64,000 bases of DNA from Liolophura sinensis (lineage: Eukaryota; Mollusca; Polyplacophora; Chitonida; Chitonidae): the NCBI RefSeq assembly GCF_032854445.1, contig NC_088302.1, positions 35,966,191 to 36,030,190 on the forward strand, read 5' to 3'. The first letter of the stretch is position 1; each line of letters begins with the position of its first letter. Both the position numbers and the translations under genes were made by a program. This document shows positions 60,949 through 64,000 of the stretch, in pieces. The notes beneath the pieces are model-generated. The model saw only the letters and a list, made by a program, of their open reading frames with translations. It was not told where the DNA came from and did no database searches.

Positions 60949-61332
60949 GTAAGTACTGGTGCCCACATTGTACTCACAGGGACTATACTTAATATAGGTA
61001 ATCTGAAGTATACTAAATGTCAAGTCTGGCTCAAATGAAATACCAGTCTTATCATAGTACTTCTTATTAATAGCCCTGATGTTTTTCTGTTATTAAAGTA
61101 ATGATTTTTAGTTTTCTCACATGGTGCTGTAGTTAACCACGAGACATTAAATACTCTTCTGTTCTCTTTTTCCTATTTTAAATGTTTTAGAGAAGATAAA
61201 GTTTTTTGGATGCACAATCCAACATATAACATATGCCCTTGCAGGCAGAGTGCCTCTGTGAACTTTTATTGATTTCAATTATCAGACTAACCAGATTTTA
61301 GTTTAGATTATCTCCCTTCTGTCACTCTCCAG
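60949..61332 (+). other. KLHL5: KLHL intron 3
   Basis: Starts GTAAGT, ends CTCTCCAG. No repeat or exon recognised. Confidence 0.9.
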
Positions 61333-61534
61333 GAAAACTTTGTGGAGGTGATGCACAACCAGGAGTTTCTGATTTTATCAGCTGATGAAGTGGCAAGCTG
61401 CTATCCTGTGATGATCTCAATGTGCCCAATGAGGAGACAATATTCCAGGCACTGGTCATGTGGGCCAAGCACGATATTCAGGGCCGCAAGAAGCACCTTC
61501 CCAAACTCCTTGCACACATTAAACTACCTCTCAT
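61333..61534 (+). CDS. KLHL5: KLHL exon 4: BACK domain, with apparent frameshift and lost donor
   Basis: Acceptor CACTCTCCAG at 61332. The exon starts in frame as [21 protein letters not shown], typical BACK sequence. At 61396-61398 the frame breaks: frame 1 continues into unrelated residues, while the +1-shifted frame from 61398 resumes perfect family sequence ([14 protein letters not shown], then [20 protein letters not shown], then AHIKLPLM ending at 61535). One missing base, probably a C in an AGC-CTG context, would explain it. The exon end is also abnormal. After PLM the family expects about three more residues and a phase-0 donor, because exon 5 starts in phase 0. Here there is only a pyrimidine tract. 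The given end (AT|GTCTTT) is a weak site in the wrong phase, so the true boundary is uncertain. This is either local assembly error or a damaged allele; the intact neighbouring exons favour the former. Confidence 0.8.
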
Positions 61535-61788
61535 GTCTTTTCTTTTCTTTTCTCCTAACTTCTACAGTTGTAAATCTGACTTTTGTCATTGAAGTGAAAA
61601 ATTCTAACACCAATAAATCAATTGGTGTAACCGTTGTGATCATTATTCAGGCTTAGCAGTTACGATGCATTAGTATGTGATGACAAGATGTCATAATTCC
61701 ATTACATTTAATATACTTACACATATTACAAATATTACATTTTACTTACACATATTACAAATATTACATTTTAATCGTCGCATTGCAG
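61535..61788 (+). other. KLHL5: KLHL intron 4, 5' boundary abnormal
   Basis: The right end is a normal acceptor at 61788. The left side begins with a pyrimidine tract, CTAAC (61555-61559) and TACAG (61563-61567), which together look like a 3' splice site placed where a donor should be. A short SINE-tail-like scrap follows (61575-61625). See the exon 4 entry. Confidence 0.55.
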
Positions 61789-61978
61789 TTTATTGCGGAC
61801 CATGTTGAAACCAATCCTCTTTTTCGTGATGACAAGGAATGTCAGTCTTTGATAATGGAGGCACTAAAGTACCATCTGCTCCCTGAACGACGCTCCTCAT
61901 TCCAGAGTCCACGTACCAAGCCCCGCAAGTCTACGGTGGGAGTGTTGTATGCTGTGGGTGGGATGGACTGTACCAAAG
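61789..61978 (+). CDS. KLHL5: KLHL exon 5: end of BACK and first kelch strand
   Basis: Acceptor CGTCGCATTGCAG at 61788; donor ACCAAAG|GTGCGT at 61979. The exon starts in phase 0 with [20 protein letters not shown], the last BACK helices, followed by [15 protein letters not shown] and the linker [12 protein letters not shown] that leads into the propeller. It ends [13 protein letters not shown], the first kelch motif with its diagnostic double glycine. Length is 190 nt, exit phase 1, which matches exon 6. The upstream join to exon 4 cannot be made in frame from the sequence as given, because exon 4 lacks a proper donor. Confidence 0.93.
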
Positions 61979-63184
61979 GTGCGTAACCATACCAACTCTG
62001 TACTGCCTGGTGTGTGATCAACAGTTCTGATAGATTACCTTCATCGGTCATCATCTGCTGTGTCCTAGCAACTCTTCTATGTACATGTAGTCGCACACTG
62101 AGTTTCAGTGTCTTCACTGATTACCAAGGTTCACCTCAGAGTATACCACCAGACACAGACTTACCAGACACATGGATTAATAACAGTCATTTGTGATGAA
62201 GTTCTTTGTTTGCCTGTCACAGCAATAGCCATGTGATTAAGGTTTTGCAAGCGGTACCACCTGTCACTGGTTTACCTACATAGTATATGTAGGTGAAGGT
62301 GTTTTGTCTGCATGCCACAATATTGACTGAGACTTGAGTCGATGGTAATAGCTTTTTTATAAAGTTGGCCCACTGCTTTCTGAACTCAACAAAATCAACA
62401 ATCTTGACTAATGGGCGTAAATAAAGCACACGCTGTTTAAGTAAACATGGCCTTTAACTAATGTACCTGTATTGAAAGTTTCTTATTTGTCTCTCTTAGA
62501 CAGAGAAACTAAGTTCTCTTAGCTTAGCAAAGAGATGATATCCGGATGTGTACAGCAAAGAATTTGTCACATTTATCGTTTGGGTTACTGTGATTTTTCA
62601 ACCCTTTTGCAAGGTGTTTATTCAAGCATATTTTGAGTGCATTATGCTGGGTATACTTATGAACTTATACGTTTTCTGAAGCTCTGAAATTAACCACCCC
62701 ATGCATTATAGTTTTTATTTCCAAAACCTTCCATATGTGAAAAGGTTGAGGAATTAGGGCACTTGCTGTATATATGGTGCTAAATGTACAACTAAGTACT
62801 TAATAGGGGCGTGCGGGGCTCATTTGGTTAGCGCACTAGCGCAGCATAATGACCCAGAAGCCTCTCACCAATGCTGTCGCTGTGAATTCAAGTCCAGTTC
62901 ATGCTGGCTTCCTCTCCGGCCTTAAGTGGGAAGGTCTGACAGCAACCTGTGGATGCTCGTGGGTTTTCCCCGGGTTCTGCCCGGTTTCCTCCCACCATAA
63001 TGCTGGCCGTCGTCGTATATGTGAAATAGTCTTGAGTACGGTGTAAAACACCAATCAATAAATTAAGTACCTAATATAGTCGAGGTATTGTGTGTGTATA
63101 GGAAGACAAGTATAAGTACAGTAGAACTGCAGAATTGTAAAAGTGTAGGCAGATTCTTATGTGGACTGTGTTCACTTATTTCAG
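61979..63184 (+). other. KLHL5: KLHL intron 5
   Basis: GTGCGT to TTTCAG. Mostly unique, with one family 1 SINE at 62806-63063. Confidence 0.9.
62806..63063 (+). mobile_element. SINE family 1, full-length copy with 13-bp duplication
   Basis: Head TTTGGTTAGCGCACTAGCGC, B-box-like GTGAATTCAAGTCCAG, complete body and a short tail (CAATCAATAAAT). Flanked by TAAGTACTTAATA at 62793-62805 and TAAGTACCTAATA at 63064-63076 (one mismatch). It lies inside KLHL intron 5, in the sense orientation, about 120 bp before exon 6. Confidence 0.93.
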
Positions 63185-63409
63185 GAGCTACCAGCATAGA
63201 GAAGTATGACCTGCGAACCAACACCTGGACCCAGGTAGCCAACATGAATGGGCGTCGCCTCCAGTTTGGGGTGGCTGTCCTGGAGGAAAAGCTATATGTG
63301 GTTGGAGGACGGGACGGCCTTAAGACCCTCAACACTGTCGAGTGTTACGACCCTAAGAAGAAAACTTGGAATTTGATGCCCGCCATGTCAACACACAGGC
63401 ACGGACTGG
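63185..63409 (+). CDS. KLHL5: KLHL exon 6: kelch repeats 1-2
   Basis: Acceptor TTATTTCAG at 63184; donor GACTGG|GTATGT at 63410. The 225-nt exon completes Gly, then encodes [20 protein letters not shown] (end of blade 1) and a full second kelch unit containing [20 protein letters not shown], the middle [13 protein letters not shown] and [12 protein letters not shown]. The double glycine, the Y-D-P turn and the W seven residues later are the standard kelch landmarks. Exit phase is 1, matching exon 7. A SINE lies about 120 bp upstream in the preceding intron (62806-63063) but does not touch the splice site. No frame damage. Confidence 0.96.
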
Positions 63410-63785
63410 GTATGTTGGACAATTCCAGGGAGGATTCTTTATTTAATTTTCAGGAATTTTTCCACTTTGCAATGGTGATCAGTTTTGTGAGTGGAGGAAC
63501 CATCGGGGCCCTGGGTAAACCACCAAAATTTACACAACATTTACATAAGATAAGTGATCTTCAAATCGAACAGAAGAATGTAAAAACGGCCATATGAGCG
63601 ACATCTAGCGGTTATTTATAGGGAAGGTCATATTGTAAGATCAGAGAATTCTATCAGATAATTATTTATTAATTGTCTTTGTGGATGTCTTGTGCAGTCA
63701 GCTGGTTTTGAGATACTCATTCTTTGCATTTTTTTCCAAACAAAAATTGTCAGATTGAAAATGGTGCTTTTGTGCATGCTTGCAG
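63410..63785 (+). other. KLHL5: KLHL intron 6
   Basis: GTATGT to TTGCAG; no repeat recognised. An open frame continues from exon 6 for about 60 codons into this intron but is unlike the family. Confidence 0.9.
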
Positions 63786-63948
63786 GTGTGGGGGTGCTGG
63801 AGGGACCAATGTATGCTGTGGGCGGTCACGATGGGTGGTCTTACCTCAATACTGTAGAACGCTGGGACCCGCAGGCCCGCCAGTGGAGCTACGTCGCCCC
63901 CATGTCTACCTCCAGGAGCACTGTGGGTGTGGCGGTCTTGGGAGGAAA
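63786..63948 (+). CDS. KLHL5: KLHL exon 7: kelch repeat 3 and start of repeat 4
   Basis: Acceptor GCATGCTTGCAG at 63785; donor GGAAA|GTGAGT at 63949. It reads [20 protein letters not shown], then [20 protein letters not shown] and [11 protein letters not shown], which is blade 3 and the first strand of blade 4. Length is 163 nt and exit phase is 2 (AA of a Lys codon). The vertebrate proteins continue LYAVGG at this point, so the next exon should begin in that way to the right of the window. The region is nearly identical to the vertebrate family, as expected for the substrate-binding propeller. Confidence 0.95.
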
Positions 63949-64000
63949 GTGAGTTGTGTCTTTATGAGGAAATCCTGTTACAGCATTTCTGTTCACATTT

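Noticed and set aside
61342-61656. 104-codon open frame through exon 4
   Set aside because: Only its first third is real BACK sequence. After the frameshift it reads the wrong register and then runs into the intron.

Overview
This is animal nuclear DNA: one large multi-exon gene with GT-AG introns inside AT-rich sequence full of SINEs, microsatellites and minisatellites. The repeat types (tRNA-headed SINEs ending in AAATA- or CTCA-type tails, frequent ACATGTACATGTA-like motifs) suggest a lophotrochozoan, most likely a mollusc. That assignment is from general familiarity and was not tested.

The only gene I can support is a plus-strand BTB-BACK-Kelch gene of the KLHL1/KLHL4/KLHL5 group. It runs from a 5' exon at 2713-2898 to beyond the right end. 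Seven coding exons are visible: 2759-2898 (serine-rich N-terminus), 45466-45785 (BTB), 60752-60948 (end of BTB and start of BACK), 61333-about 61534 (BACK), 61789-61978 (end of BACK and start of kelch 1), 63185-63409 (kelch 1-2) and 63786-63948 (kelch 3 and start of kelch 4). The remaining kelch blades lie outside the window. Proteins of this group act as substrate adaptors for Cullin-3 ubiquitin ligases and several bind actin. Intron 1 is about 42.6 kb and intron 2 about 15 kb. Five of the six exon-exon joins are in frame. The fourth exon is the exception: it has an apparent one-base deletion and no usable in-frame donor.

Layout: 1-2712 is upstream sequence with a possible promoter zone near 1190-1720. 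2899-45465 (intron 1) holds no coding gene I could support. It contains minisatellites with 33, 98, 24, 58 and 42-bp periods, a roughly 1-kb element with about 72-bp inverted ends, and at least three dispersed repeat families besides the SINEs. 45786-60751 (intron 2) holds more SINEs, an ACAT microsatellite and a degenerate minisatellite split by a SINE. 60752-64000 is the compact 3' cluster of five exons.

Two SINE families are clear. Family 1 has about 15 body copies plus tail scraps, most on the plus strand. Family 2 has three copies. Several copies have perfect or near-perfect target-site duplications of 9-13 bp, which is good evidence of retrotransposition. I see no CRISPR array, operon, prokaryotic gene or genuine stand-alone tRNA. 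Nothing here looks like a new enzymatic system; the noteworthy items are the damaged exon and the organisation of the repeats.
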